In this document: positions 42,284 to 53,207 of the stretch, piece after piece | How positions within the stretch are numbered: the first letter of the stretch is position 1 | Layout of the letters: every line of letters begins with the position of its first letter | Assembly: GCA_035536455.1 (NCBI GenBank) | Contig: DATLOC010000028.1 | Location: 1-64,000 of the forward strand | From: DASUNQ01 sp035536455 | Lineage (GTDB): Bacteria > Acidobacteriota > Thermoanaerobaculia > Multivoradales > UBA5704 | Length of the DNA: 64,000 nucleotides | Direction of reading: 5' to 3' | Translations under genes and position numbers: made by a program | Notes under the pieces: generated by a model | Database searches by the model: none | What the model was told of the DNA's origin: nothing | What the model saw: the letters and a program-made list of their open reading frames with translations, nothing else

Positions 42284-45200
42284 ATGGTCCCACGGTCGGA
42301 GCAGCTCAAGGCGGAACTGATCGAGCGGCTGGCGCTGCGCGCGCGGGAGGCGGCGCCGGCGGAGCTGCGCGATGTCGCCGAGCGCTCGGTCCGCCAGCTC
42401 TACGCCCACGTGCCGGCCGAGGACCTCCTGGCCGACCGGCCCGAGGACCTCTGGGGCACCGCCATCGCGCTCTGGCGCTTCGCCCAGGAGCGCCCGCCGG
42501 GGACCGCCAAGGTCCGCGTCTACCACCCCCGCCTCGAAGAGCACGGCTGGGAATCGCCGCACACGATCGTCGAGATCGTCAACGACGACATGCCGTTCCT
42601 GGTCGACTCGGTCACCGCCGAGCTGGCCCGCTCCGAGGCCGAGGTCCACCTCGTCGTCCATCCGGTGATGCGCGTCGAGCGCGACGCCGAGGGGCGCCTC
42701 CTCGCCGTCCACGACCCGGAGGTGCCGCCCGAGGGGGCGAGCGCCGAGTCGGTGATGCACGTGCGCATCACCGCCCAGCCGGCCGAGCGGCAGGAGGAGA
42801 TCCGCGCCGCCCTCGAAGGCGTGCTCGCCGAGGTCCGCGCCGCGGTCGCCGACTGGCGGACGATGCGCGACCGCTGCCGGGCGCTGATCGGCGAGCTCGA
42901 GCGCCGGCCGCCGCCGCTGCCGGCCGAGGAGGTCGAGGAGGGGCACGCCTTCCTCGCCTGGCTCGACGACCATCACTTCACCTACCTCGGCTACCGCGAG
43001 TACGCCTTCGAAGGCGAGGGCGAGGCGGCGATCGCGCGCGTCCTGCCCGAGAGCGGCTGCGGCGTCCTGCGCGACGAGCAGACGACCGTCTTCCACGGCC
43101 TGCGCAGCCTGGGCTCGCTGCCGCCCGAGGTGCGCCAGTTCCTGCGCCAGCCGGAGCTGCTGTCGATCACCAAGGCCAACCGGCTTTCCAAGGTCCACCG
43201 CGCGGTCCACATGGACGCCGTCTCGGTCAAGTGCTTCGACCCCGCCGGCCGGGTCACCGGCATGCGCCTCTTCGTCGGCCTCTTCACCGCCGCCGCCTAC
43301 TCGAGCACCACGCGCTCGATCCCCTTCCTGCGCCAGAAGGTCGAGAAGGTGCTGACGCGCGCCGACTTCGCGCCCGGCAGCCACGACGCCAAGTCGCTGC
43401 GCCACATCCTCGAGGTCTACCCGCGCGACCAGCTCTTCCAGATCGGCGACGAGGACCTCTTCCGCATCGCCATGGGGTACTTGAACCTCCAGCAGCGGCA
43501 GCGGATCGCCCTCTTCGTCCGCCGCGACCCCTTCGAGCGCTTCGTCTCGGCGCAGGTGCTGGTGCCGCGCGACCGCTTCGACAGCGAGCTGCGCCCCAAG
43601 TTCCAGGCCATCCTGGAGGAGGCCTACCAGGGGCGGGTCGGCGCCGTCGAGACCTACCTCACCGAGGACGCCTTCGCCCGCCTGCACTTCATCATCGACA
43701 CGACGCCGGGGGCGATCCAGGCGGTGGACGCCGACGCCGTCGAGGAGCGGCTGATCGAGACCGGCCGTTCCTGGACGGACCGCCTGGTGCGCGAGCTGGT
43801 CGGCGCGCGCGGCGAGGAGGAGGGGGTGGCGCTGGCGCAGCGCTGGGGCAAGGCCTTCCCGCCGAGCTACCAGGAGCGGTTCGCCGTGCCGGCGGCGCTC
43901 GAAGACATCGCCTACCTCGAGCGCGCGCTCGCCGACGGCTTCACCATGAACCTCTACCGGCCGGCGGGGGCGGCGCCGCACGAGCTCCGGCTCAAGATCT
44001 ACACCTGCGGCCCCTCGGTGCCGCTCTCGGACCTCCTGCCGATGCTCGAGGCGATGGGGCTGCGGGTCAACGACGAGGTGCCCTTCGCCATCCGCGCGGA
44101 AGGCGCCGAGGACTGCGGGCTCTGGATCCGCGACCTCGAGCTGGTCTCCGAGGACGGCGCCGCGGTGCCGCTCGAGGAGGTGCGCGACGCCTTCCACGAG
44201 GCCTTCGCCCAGGTCTGGCGCGGCGCCATCGAGGGCGACGGCTTCAACAAGCTGGTGATCAAGGCGAAGCTCGTGGCGCGCGAGGTCAACGTCCTGCGCG
44301 CCTACTGCAAGTTCCTGCGCCAGGCGCGCATCCCGTTCAGCCAGTTCTACATGCAGCAGACGCTGGCGAAGAACGCGGAGGTGGCGCGCCTGCTGGTCGA
44401 GCTCTTCGAGGTGCGCTTCGACCCGGCTCGGCAGGAGGCCGAGCGGGAGAAGCGCGCCCGCGCCATCGTCGCCGAGATCGAGCGTCTCCTCGACGCCGTC
44501 GCCAACCTCGACGAGGACCGCATCCTCCGCCGGTTCCTGAACGTCGTCGAGGCGACGCTGCGCACCAACTACTACCAGCGCGCCGAGGGCGGCGGGCCGA
44601 AGCCCTATCTCTCGTTCAAGCTCGACTCGCGCCAGATCGAGGAGCTGCCGCTGCCCCGCCCCTTCCGCGAGATCTTCATCTACAGCCCGCGCGTCGAGGC
44701 GGCACACCTGCGCGGCGGCAAGGTGGCGCGCGGCGGCATCCGCTGGTCGGACCGCCGCGAGGACTTCCGCACCGAGGTCCTCGGCCTGATGAAGGCGCAG
44801 ATGGTCAAGAACGCCGTCATCGTGCCGGTGGGCTCGAAGGGCGGCTTCGTCGTCAAGCGGCAGCCGCCCCCGGAAGCCGGCCGCGAGAAGCTGATGGCCG
44901 AGGTCGTCGACTGCTACAAGACGATGATGCGCGGCCTCCTCGACCTGACCGACAACCTGCGCGGCCAGGAGGTCGTGCCGCCGCCCGACGTCGTGCGCCG
45001 CGACGACGACGACCCCTACCTCGTCGTCGCCGCCGACAAGGGGACCGCGAGCTTCTCCGACATCGCCAACGCGGTCTCCGCCGAGCACGACTTCTGGCTC
45101 GACGACGCCTTCGCCTCCGGCGGCTCGGCCGGCTACGACCACAAGAAGATTGCGATCACCTCGCGCGGCGTCTGGGAGTCGGTCAAGCGCCACTTCCGCG

Positions 45201-47131
45201 AGCTGGGAAAGGACGTCGAGAGAGAGGACTTCACCGTCGTCGGCGTCGGCGACATGTCGGGCGACGTCTTCGGCAACGGCATGCTGCGCTCGCCGCACAT
45301 CAAGCTTCTCGCCGCCTTCGACCACCGCCACGTCTTCGTCGACCCCGACCCCGATCCGGCGGCGAGCTTCGCTGAGCGCCGGCGCCTCTTCGAGCTGCCG
45401 CGCTCGTCGTGGGCCGACTACGACCCGAAGCTCATCGCGCCCGGCGGCGGCGTCTTCGAGCGCAGCGCCAAGGCGATCGCCGTCACCCCCGAGATGCGCG
45501 ACCTCTTCGGCGGCCTCGAGGCCGAGGAGGTGACGCCGGCCGAGCTGATCCAGGCGATCCTCAAGGCCCCGGTCGAGCTGCTCTGGTTCGGCGGCATCGG
45601 CACCTACGTCAAGGAGCGCCACGAGAGCCACGCCGACGTCGGCGACCGCGCCAACGACGCGCTGCGGGTGGACGGCGCCGACCTGCGCGTCAAGGTCGTC
45701 GGCGAGGGCGCGAACCTGGGGATGACGCAGCTCGGCCGCATCGAGTACGCGCTCCACGCCGGCGGCCGCCTCAACACCGACTGGATCGACAACTCCGCCG
45801 GCGTCGACTGCTCCGACCACGAGGTCAACATCAAGATCCTGCTCGGCGACGTCGAGCGCGCCGGCGGCATGACGCGCCCCGAGCGCAACGAGCTGCTGGC
45901 CGCCATGACCGGGGAGGTGGCGGCCCTGGTGCTGCGCGACAACTACCTGCAGACCCAGGCGCTCACCGTCACCCACCAGATCGGGGCGCGCCTGCTCGAC
46001 CGCCTCGGCCGCTTCATGCGCGCGTTGGAAAAGGCCGGCCGGCTCGACCGCCGCCTCGAGTACCTGCCCGACGACGAGACGCTGGCCTCGCGCCTCTCCC
46101 AGGGGATCGGCCTGACGCGGCCGGAGCTGGCGGTGCTCCTCTCCTACGCCAAGATCGCCCTCTACGACGAGCTCCTCCACTCGACGCTCCCCGACGACCC
46201 GTTCCTGCGCGAGGACCTGGCGCTCTACTTCCCGACGCCCCTGCGCACCCGCTTCGCCGAGGAGATCGGGCGCCACCGGCTGCGCCGCGAGATCGTCGCC
46301 ACCGCGGTCACCAACAGCATGGTCAACCGCGTCGGCGTCGCCTTCGTCCACGAGGTGCGCGAGCGCACCGGCATGGGGGCGCCGGAGGTGGGGGCGGCCT
46401 ACGTCGTGGCGCGCGAGGTCTTCTCGATGCGCGCCCTCTGGCGCGACATCGAGGCGCTCGACAACCGCGCGCCGGCAGCGGTGCAGGCGGCGATGCTCGC
46501 CGAGTGCGGGCGGGCGGTCGAGCGCGGCGTCACCTGGTTCCTGCGCACCACCAGCGGCAAGATCGACATCAGCGGCCTGATCGCCGTCTACGGCCCGAGC
46601 GTGCGCGAGCTGGCGGAGGGCCTCGAAGGCTTCCTCTCCGCCTCCGACCGCCAGCTCCTGCACGAGCGCGCCGCCGACTTCGCCCAGCCCGGCGTGCCGG
46701 AGGAGCTGGCGCGGCGGGTGGCGGCGCTCGGACACCTGGCGCCGGTGCTCGACATCGTGCGCCTGGCGCGCGACGCCGGGGTCGGCGTGGCGCGGGTGGC
46801 GCGCACCTACTTCGCGGTCGGGGACCGCTTCGGCTTCGACTGGCTGCGGCGGGCGGCGCTCGGGCTGCCGACCGACAACGCCTGGAACAAGCTGGCGGTC
46901 TCGGCGATCGTCGACGACCTCTACGGCCACCAGAGCGTCTTGACCGCGCGCGTCCTCGACGGCGCCAGCAACGGCGTCCCCCCCGAGCGGTTGCTCGAGG
47001 CCTGGAGCGAGGCGCGCCGCCCGCAGGTGGCCCGCACCGAGCAGCTCCTGGCCGAGCTGCAGTCCGTCGCGGCGCCGGACCTGGCAATGCTGGCGGTGGC
47101 CAACCAGCAGCTCAAGTCATTGGGTACTTAG
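42284..47131 (+). CDS. gdhB: Large NAD-specific glutamate dehydrogenase
   Basis: A 1615-aa GDH of the 180-kDa class, oxidising glutamate to 2-oxoglutarate with NAD. The long N-terminal regulatory half has ACT-like segments (HTIVEIVNDDMPFLVDSV). The catalytic domain begins near residue 810 with ARGGIRWSDRREDFRTEVLG and VPVGSKGGFVVKR. DKGTASFSDIANAVS follows, and the NAD-binding part has GVGDMSGDVFGNGMLRS (about 986). The C-terminal helical region is complete. ATG 42284 after GAGAGG gives the best start. It stands alone and ends 15 bp inside the opposite DUF885 gene's 3' end. Confidence 0.95.
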   Translation: MVPRSEQLKAELIERLALRAREAAPAELRDVAERSVRQLYAHVPAEDLLADRPEDLWGTAIALWRFAQERPPGTAKVRVYHPRLEEHGWESPHTIVEIVNDDMPFLVDSVTAELARSEAEVHLVVHPVMRVERDAEGRLLAVHDPEVPPEGASAESVMHVRITAQPAERQEEIRAALEGVLAEVRAAVADWRTMRDRCRALIGELERRPPPLPAEEVEEGHAFLAWLDDHHFTYLGYREYAFEGEGEAAIARVLPESGCGVLRDEQTTVFHGLRSLGSLPPEVRQFLRQPELLSITKANRLSKVHRAVHMDAVSVKCFDPAGRVTGMRLFVGLFTAAAYSSTTRSIPFLRQKVEKVLTRADFAPGSHDAKSLRHILEVYPRDQLFQIGDEDLFRIAMGYLNLQQRQRIALFVRRDPFERFVSAQVLVPRDRFDSELRPKFQAILEEAYQGRVGAVETYLTEDAFARLHFIIDTTPGAIQAVDADAVEERLIETGRSWTDRLVRELVGARGEEEGVALAQRWGKAFPPSYQERFAVPAALEDIAYLERALADGFTMNLYRPAGAAPHELRLKIYTCGPSVPLSDLLPMLEAMGLRVNDEVPFAIRAEGAEDCGLWIRDLELVSEDGAAVPLEEVRDAFHEAFAQVWRGAIEGDGFNKLVIKAKLVAREVNVLRAYCKFLRQARIPFSQFYMQQTLAKNAEVARLLVELFEVRFDPARQEAEREKRARAIVAEIERLLDAVANLDEDRILRRFLNVVEATLRTNYYQRAEGGGPKPYLSFKLDSRQIEELPLPRPFREIFIYSPRVEAAHLRGGKVARGGIRWSDRREDFRTEVLGLMKAQMVKNAVIVPVGSKGGFVVKRQPPPEAGREKLMAEVVDCYKTMMRGLLDLTDNLRGQEVVPPPDVVRRDDDDPYLVVAADKGTASFSDIANAVSAEHDFWLDDAFASGGSAGYDHKKIAITSRGVWESVKRHFRELGKDVEREDFTVVGVGDMSGDVFGNGMLRSPHIKLLAAFDHRHVFVDPDPDPAASFAERRRLFELPRSSWADYDPKLIAPGGGVFERSAKAIAVTPEMRDLFGGLEAEEVTPAELIQAILKAPVELLWFGGIGTYVKERHESHADVGDRANDALRVDGADLRVKVVGEGANLGMTQLGRIEYALHAGGRLNTDWIDNSAGVDCSDHEVNIKILLGDVERAGGMTRPERNELLAAMTGEVAALVLRDNYLQTQALTVTHQIGARLLDRLGRFMRALEKAGRLDRRLEYLPDDETLASRLSQGIGLTRPELAVLLSYAKIALYDELLHSTLPDDPFLREDLALYFPTPLRTRFAEEIGRHRLRREIVATAVTNSMVNRVGVAFVHEVRERTGMGAPEVGAAYVVAREVFSMRALWRDIEALDNRAPAAVQAAMLAECGRAVERGVTWFLRTTSGKIDISGLIAVYGPSVRELAEGLEGFLSASDRQLLHERAADFAQPGVPEELARRVAALGHLAPVLDIVRLARDAGVGVARVARTYFAVGDRFGFDWLRRAALGLPTDNAWNKLAVSAIVDDLYGHQSVLTARVLDGASNGVPPERLLEAWSEARRPQVARTEQLLAELQSVAAPDLAMLAVANQQLKSLGT

Positions 47132-48870
47132 CCACCAGTCGATGTGCTGTTCCAGGACCGCCAGCGGCATCGAGCCACTGCCCAAGATCGCATCATGGAA
47201 GCGGCGCACGTCGAAGCGCTCGCCGAGCGCCTTCTCGGCCTTGGCGCGCAGCGCCTTGAGCGCCGTCGAGCCGGTCTTGTAGGCGAGGGCCTGGCCGGGT
47301 AGGTCGACGGCGTAGCGCAGGGTCTCGGTGTGCACCTGCGCCGGGGTCTCCAGCGCGTTCTCGAGCATGAAGTCGGCGGCCCGCTGGCGCGACCAGCCGA
47401 GGGCGTGCATGCCGGTGTCCACGACCAGGCGCGTCGAGAGGAACATGTCCATCGCCAGCCGGCCGTAGAGGTCGTAGGGGTCCTCGTAGACCCCCATCTC
47501 GAGCCCCAGCTCCGAGGCGTACTCGCCCCACCCCTCGACGTAGGCGGTGTAGCCCCCCTCGCGGCGGGAAGGGGGGAGCGCCGCGTTCTCGGCCTGCAGC
47601 GCGATCTGGAAGTGGTGGCCGGGCACCAGCTCGTGGAGCATCAGCGCCGCGGCGTTGACCAGCGGCCGCTCGTCGAGCTTCGAGCCGTTGTAGAGGTAGA
47701 GGCCCTTCGGCTCCTCCGGCGTCGGCATCTGGTAGTAGCCGAAGGTGAGCGAGCCTTCGAGGCGCGGGTCGAGCCGGCTGACGCCGTAAGGCGCCTTGGG
47801 CGTGCGCAGGAAGAAGCGCGGCACGAGCGGCTCGACCACCCGCACCGGCCGCATCAGCCGCTCCCCGACCTCCTCCGGCGTCTTGGCGAAGAAGCGCGGG
47901 TCGCTGCGGAGCTTGGCGTGGAACTCGGCCTTGGTGCCCGTGAAGCCCAGCCGGCGGCGCACCTCGGCCATCCGCCCGTTCAGCCGCTCCACCTCGGCGA
48001 GGCCGCGCTTGTGCACCTCCTCGGGCGTCAGGTCGAGCGTCGTGTGGTAGCGCACCACCCAGCGGTAGACGGCGTCGCCGCCGGGGTACTGGCCGAGCCC
48101 CACGCGGTCGGGCGCGGCGGCGCGGTAGTCGGGGCCGAGGTCGGCGAGGAGGCGCTCGAGCGCCGGGTTGACCTCCGCGGCGACCAGCCGCTCGACCTCG
48201 GCCCGGAAGGCGGGCACGCCCGCCGCGTCGAGCCCCGCCAGCCGCTCGGCGGCGACGGCGAACGCCCCTTCCGCCGGCGGCCGCACCAGCGAGCGGAAGA
48301 GCGGCACGACGAGGTCCAGCTCCTCCTTGGGCAGCAGGATCCCCTTGCCGCGCTGGGTCGCGAGGTTGGCGCGGAGCTGGTCGATCCGCCCCGGGTACTG
48401 GCCGAGGAGGCGGAGGTAGCGCGCCAGGTCGTCCGCCGCCGCGAAGCCGTGGCGGGCGAAGACGTCGTTGACGCCGGTGAAGGTCCAGACGTAAGGGGTG
48501 ACCTGGAAGAAGTGCCAGAAGTGCGCCGGCGACTCAGCGACGCGCTCGAGCTCCCAGCGCAGGATGGCGAGCGACAGCCCCTCCTCGTGGTCGAGCCCGC
48601 GCGGGTCGATCGCGGCGAGGCGGCCGAGGAGCGTGCGCGCGAAGGCCGCCTCGCGCTCCGCCGCCGCGAAGGAGAGGTCGGGGAGCTCGTGGACCGGCAG
48701 CCCGCGCCGCAGGCGCAGCGGCGCCTCGGTCTCCAGCCGGTGCTGCCAGTGCTCGTCGAGGACCGACGCGAGCGCGCGCGAGGCCGCCGAGGGCTCGGCC
48801 GCCGGCGCGCCCGGCGCCGCCGCGGCGAGCAAAAGGAGCGGGCAGAAGCACAGGCACAGCAGCAGGCGTC

Positions 48871-48874
<4 letters not shown>
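47117..48874 (-). CDS. Exported DUF885 protein (putative metallopeptidase)
   Basis: A 585-aa DUF885-family protein with signal peptide (LLLCLCFCPLLLLAAAAPGAPA). The only clear catalytic-like motif is AALMLHELVPGHHFQIALQ with an HExxxGHH arrangement, plus EGWGEYASELGLEMGVY, typical of this family, which is thought to be metal-dependent. YDLYGRLAMDMFLSTRLVVDTGMHALGWS follows. The substrate is unknown. It overlaps the upstream FAD oxidoreductase by 4 bp, so the two are coupled. Confidence 0.86.
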
Positions 48875-50184
<1,310 letters not shown>

Positions 50185-50221
50185 AGGCTAGCGCATCCGG
50201 CGCCGTAGGATGCGCGGCGCG

Positions 50222-50773
50222 ATGGCGCGCGAGACCTTCCCCTTCCGCCCGTGGGTGCGGCGCACCAGCCTGCGGGCGATCGTCTGGGGCGTCGGCGCGG
50301 TCCTGGCGCTCGGCGCGGTCGTCTGGCTCTTCTCGGAAGGCGAGCGCGAGGCCTGGGGGCGGGCCTTCGGCGTCCTCACCGCCTACGGCCTGCTCTTCCT
50401 CCTCACGCTGGCCAAGATCTGGTGGACGGCCGGCAAGCCCGCGGTGGCGCTCGACGACGACGCGCTCCTCTACCAGCCGCTCCACACCTTCCGCCCGCGT
50501 CGCGTCCCGTTCGCGCGCGTCCTCGCCTGCGCGCCGCGCCCGGGCACCGAGGCGCTGCGCTTCGTCGTCGAAGTTGATTCGATGCCGCCCTTCCTGCGGA
50601 AGGGACGGCAGGGCGGCACCGCGCGCGAGCTCTTCCTGAACCTCGCCATCGTCCGCGGCCAGCACCGCTTCCTCGCCCTCCTCGGCGAGCGGCTGGAGGC
50701 GGCGGGGCTCGATCCGGTGCCCGGCCGCGAGCGCACCTGGCGGCGGCCGGGGTGGGTGGAGGAGGCCGGGTAG
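50222..50773 (+). CDS. Two-helix membrane protein with PH-like cytoplasmic domain
   Basis: A 183-aa protein. Two adjacent helices (AIVWGVGAVLALGAVVWLFS and AFGVLTAYGLLFLLTLAKIWW) are followed by a beta-rich domain (VALDDDALLYQPLHTFRPRRVPFARVLAC), similar to bacterial PH-like domains. Function unknown. ATG 50222 was taken; a start 12 bases upstream is also possible. Divergent from the FAD oxidoreductase gene across 37 bp. Confidence 0.6.
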   Translation: MARETFPFRPWVRRTSLRAIVWGVGAVLALGAVVWLFSEGEREAWGRAFGVLTAYGLLFLLTLAKIWWTAGKPAVALDDDALLYQPLHTFRPRRVPFARVLACAPRPGTEALRFVVEVDSMPPFLRKGRQGGTARELFLNLAIVRGQHRFLALLGERLEAAGLDPVPGRERTWRRPGWVEEAG

Positions 50774-50819
50774 CGCGCCGGCTCAGCTAACTGCGCGCCG
50801 CCGCCGTCGTCCAACGGGT

Positions 50820-51380
50820 ATGCGACGAATGACGGCACTTCTCGTTCTCTTCGTGGCGATGGCTGCTGGCGCCGAAGATCGGTTCACGTACATCTATCGG
50901 CCGGACGTGCACGCGCAGGCACTCCGTCTCCGCGGCAGTATCGCCGACCTCGAGCATGTGCAGAAAAAGCTCAAGACGGGCCCGTATCTCTGGGTTCGCC
51001 TCGACGGGCGCGAGTTCGTCATCCGCGATTCGGCCGTGCTCGCCGAGCTCGCGAAGGCGTTCGCGCCGCTCGATGCACTCGATCGGGAGCAGCGCACTCT
51101 GGAGCGGAAGATGGAGCCGTTCGAGGCGCGCGCGGAACGGCTCGAAGAGCAGGTCGACGAGTTCGGTGATTCCGAAGAGGAGCTCTCGGCGGAGGACGAA
51201 CGCAGGCTGCGCGATCTCGAGACGCGACTGCGCGAGGCCGAGCGCGAGTTGCGAACCTTCGAGACGGACGAGCGAGAGCTGGAGCGCAGGGAAGTGAGCG
51301 TCGAGCGAGTCGTCGAGGAAGCCGTGCGCGGCATCGCCGCGCGGGCGATCCGGCAGGGAATCGCAGCGCGCTTCCGGTGA
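50820..51380 (+). CDS. Exported coiled-coil protein
   Basis: A 186-aa protein with a short signal peptide (MTALLVLFVAMAAGA). A small domain (YIYRPDVHAQALRLRGSIAD, KTGPYLWVRLDGREFVI) precedes a long charged coiled coil (RTLERKMEPFEARAERLEEQ through LERREVSVERVVEE). Similar segments occur in Acidobacteria/Myxobacteria proteins that lie beside glycine-zipper lipoproteins, but I cannot name the family. Less GC-rich than its neighbours, so possibly acquired. Confidence 0.6.
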   Translation: MRRMTALLVLFVAMAAGAEDRFTYIYRPDVHAQALRLRGSIADLEHVQKKLKTGPYLWVRLDGREFVIRDSAVLAELAKAFAPLDALDREQRTLERKMEPFEARAERLEEQVDEFGDSEEELSAEDERRLRDLETRLREAERELRTFETDERELERREVSVERVVEEAVRGIAARAIRQGIAARFR

Positions 51381-51389
51381 TGTCGCGCC

Positions 51390-51917
51390 CTAGGTGCGCG
51401 CCAAGCGCATCGCGGGCGCCAGACCGAAGGCGATCCCCGCCGTGACGCCGGCGAGGCCGGCGAAGCCGGCGATCAGACAGCCGAGCCCGCCGGTCAGGAC
51501 CGCCACGACACCGCCGGCGAGGAGGTAAAGCGGCGCGCGCGTCGGGCGGCGCAGCGCGCAGAGGGCGAGCACGCCGCCGCTCGCCACCCCGCCGCCGCAG
51601 CAGAGCGCGAGCATGAGCGGCGACGCCGAGAGCGGGCAGAGCCCGGTGCCGTTCGCCACCACCGGCACCAGGAAGGCGAACGCCCCGGCGAGGAGGCCCG
51701 CGCCGGCCCCCTTCGCCGCCTCCTCACCCCGCCAGTGCGCGGCGACGAGCGCCGCCGCGAGGAGGACGGCGAGGCCGACCGTCAGGGCGCCGCCGCCGCA
51801 GATCTGCAGCGCCACGACCGCCGGCGGCACCGCGAAGAGGGCCACCGGCAGGGTCGCGCGCAGCCGTCCCAGCTCGTAGGCGCGGCGGGCGCGGGTGGCG
51901 AGATCACTTCGTTCCAT
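51390..51917 (-). CDS. Multi-helix membrane protein, possible anti-sigma partner
   Basis: A 175-aa protein with a charged N-terminus (ERSDLATRARRAYELGRLR) and about five transmembrane helices containing several Cys residues (LQICGGG, GLCPLSAS, LALCCGGGV, GGLGCLI). Its ATG overlaps the 3' end of the ECF sigma gene by 14 bp. This arrangement is typical for membrane anti-sigma factors; the N-terminal charged helix could bind the sigma factor. This role is inferred only. Confidence 0.62.
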   Translation of the reverse strand: MERSDLATRARRAYELGRLRATLPVALFAVPPAVVALQICGGGALTVGLAVLLAAALVAAHWRGEEAAKGAGAGLLAGAFAFLVPVVANGTGLCPLSASPLMLALCCGGGVASGGVLALCALRRPTRAPLYLLAGGVVAVLTGGLGCLIAGFAGLAGVTAGIAFGLAPAMRLART

Positions 51918-52545
51918 GTTTGACCCTCCAGGCCTCGCGCAGGCGGCGCCGCGCCCGCTCCAGCCGCTTGCGGAAGGCGGCGGCGCCGGCCGCCGGCCGC
52001 CGGCCCGCGGCAGCGGCGAGGATCGCCTCGGCCTCCGCCGGCCGCAGCGTGCCGAGCACCTCGCCCACCGCCGCCAGCAGGTCGCGCTCGACGATCTCCG
52101 CCTCGGCGGAAGGGACGGCGGGTGCGTCCGGCGCGTCGCCGAGCGGCTCCTCGCGCCGGCGCCCGGCCCGCCGGCGCACCGTCCGGCACTCCCAGGCCAC
52201 GATGCCGAGCACCCAGGCGAGCGCGTCGCGCCGCCGGTCGAACGCGCTGGCGCGCGCGAAGAGCTTGATCAGCGCCTGCTGCGCGGCGTCCTCGGCGTCG
52301 GCCGGCGCGGCGAGCAGGCGGGCGGCGAAGCGGCGGGCCAGCGGCCAGAGCGCCGCGAAGAGCGGATCGAAGGCGGCGCGGTCGCCGTCGGCGAGCCGCA
52401 CCAGCAGGTCGTGGAGCCGCTGCCGCTCGTGCGGCGCCAGGGTGAGGCGGGCGCCGGCCGAGGGTGGTTCCGCGGCCGGCGCGTCGCCGGGCGCTAGCAG
52501 CAGGGGCAACACCCCGGGCAGCAGCAGGCGGCCTCCGCCGCCCAA
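51904..52545 (-). CDS. ECF-type RNA polymerase sigma factor
   Basis: An ECF sigma-like protein. Region 2 is seen as LVRLADGDRAAFDPLFAALWPLARRFA, DAEDAAQQALIKLFARASAFD and ALAWVLGIVAWECRTVRR. Region 4 (VGEVLGTLRPAEAEAILAAA and FRKRLERARRRLREAW) is shorter and more degenerate than usual. The start is uncertain: TTG 52545 gives 213 aa with an odd hydrophobic N-terminus that overlaps the Cys-rich peptide gene, while GTG 52401 gives 165 aa. It is followed by a membrane protein that may be its anti-sigma factor. Confidence 0.78.
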   Translation of the reverse strand: MGGGGRLLLPGVLPLLLAPGDAPAAEPPSAGARLTLAPHERQRLHDLLVRLADGDRAAFDPLFAALWPLARRFAARLLAAPADAEDAAQQALIKLFARASAFDRRRDALAWVLGIVAWECRTVRRRAGRRREEPLGDAPDAPAVPSAEAEIVERDLLAAVGEVLGTLRPAEAEAILAAAAGRRPAAGAAAFRKRLERARRRLREAWRVKHGTK

Positions 52546-52607
52546 GCCGCCGCCGAGGTGAGGAGCCCGACCGCCAGAGCGAGGCCGATCACGAGCTTCC
52601 TGGACAT
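52494..52607 (-). CDS. 37-aa secreted Cys-rich peptide
   Basis: A tiny gene read MSRKLVIGLALAVGLLTSAA and so on to a mature end of AACCCPGCCPCC. It has a perfect AAAGGAG ribosome site eight bases before the ATG at 52607, a textbook signal peptide with cleavage after AWA, and seven Cys in the last ten residues, suggesting metal binding (copper or zinc) or disulfides. It is the first gene before the ECF sigma gene and overlaps its 5' region, which suggests translational coupling or a sensor/leader role. Confidence 0.68.
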   Translation of the reverse strand: MSRKLVIGLALAVGLLTSAAAWAAEAACCCPGCCPCC

Positions 52608-52733
52608 CCGCGTCTCCTTTCGCGGCCCGGCAGAGGGCCGCACCCTCTATAGGCGGCGGGAGGGGGAGTGTGACGCAGAGTCAGCCGCCGAGGAGCGGGT
52701 GCGGATTTTGCGACTCAGGCTTACAATGACGGC

Positions 52734-53198
52734 ATGCCGGACGACAGGCTGGAGGCGCTGCTCGCCGAGGATTCGGAGCGGGCGCGGAAGCTGTTGTCGC
52801 TGGTGATCTCGGCCTGCGGGCTGACGCGGCAGGACGTGGACAAGCGGCTGGGGGCGCCGCGGGGGTACACGGCGTCGGTGCTCAGCGGGCGGCGGGAGCT
52901 CAAACAGCGGCACGTCACCGCGTTCCTCGTCTCCCTCGGCGTCCACCCCTCGCTCTTCTTCGACATCCTCTACCCCCGCGACCTGCCGGTCGGGGACGTC
53001 TCGGCGACCGAGGACTTCGCCCGGCGGCTGGAGGCGCTGCGGATCGTGCCGCGCCCGCGGCCGGAGCCGCAGCCGGCGCCGGCCGTGGACACCGAGGAGC
53101 TGATGCGGGTGGTGGAGGAGGCGGTGAAGAAGGCGCTCGGGGCGGCCGGCGCGCGGAAGACCGGGAAGGCGGCGCGCGGCAAGAAGGCGCGCTCCTGA
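52734..53198 (+). CDS. Helix-turn-helix protein, XRE-like
   Basis: A 154-aa protein with a DNA-binding domain in its first half: LVISACGLTRQDVDKRLGAPRGYTASVLSGRRELKQRHV resembles an XRE HTH in which the second helix is altered, followed by the hydrophobic FLVSLGVHPSLFFDILYPRDLP. A Pro-rich linker leads to a basic Lys-rich C-terminus (KTGKAARGKKARS). No ligand domain is visible. It may be a nucleoid or phage-derived regulator; the exact role is unknown. Convergent with the TPR gene. Confidence 0.66.
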   Translation: MPDDRLEALLAEDSERARKLLSLVISACGLTRQDVDKRLGAPRGYTASVLSGRRELKQRHVTAFLVSLGVHPSLFFDILYPRDLPVGDVSATEDFARRLEALRIVPRPRPEPQPAPAVDTEELMRVVEEAVKKALGAAGARKTGKAARGKKARS

Positions 53199-53207
53199 CC
53201 CGCCCGC

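Noticed and set aside
41144..46930. 1928-aa open frame antisense to the glutamate dehydrogenase gene
   Set aside because: A shadow of codon bias in very GC-rich DNA; composition is Arg/Glu/Asp/Leu-rich without domains, and the plus strand encodes a complete known enzyme.
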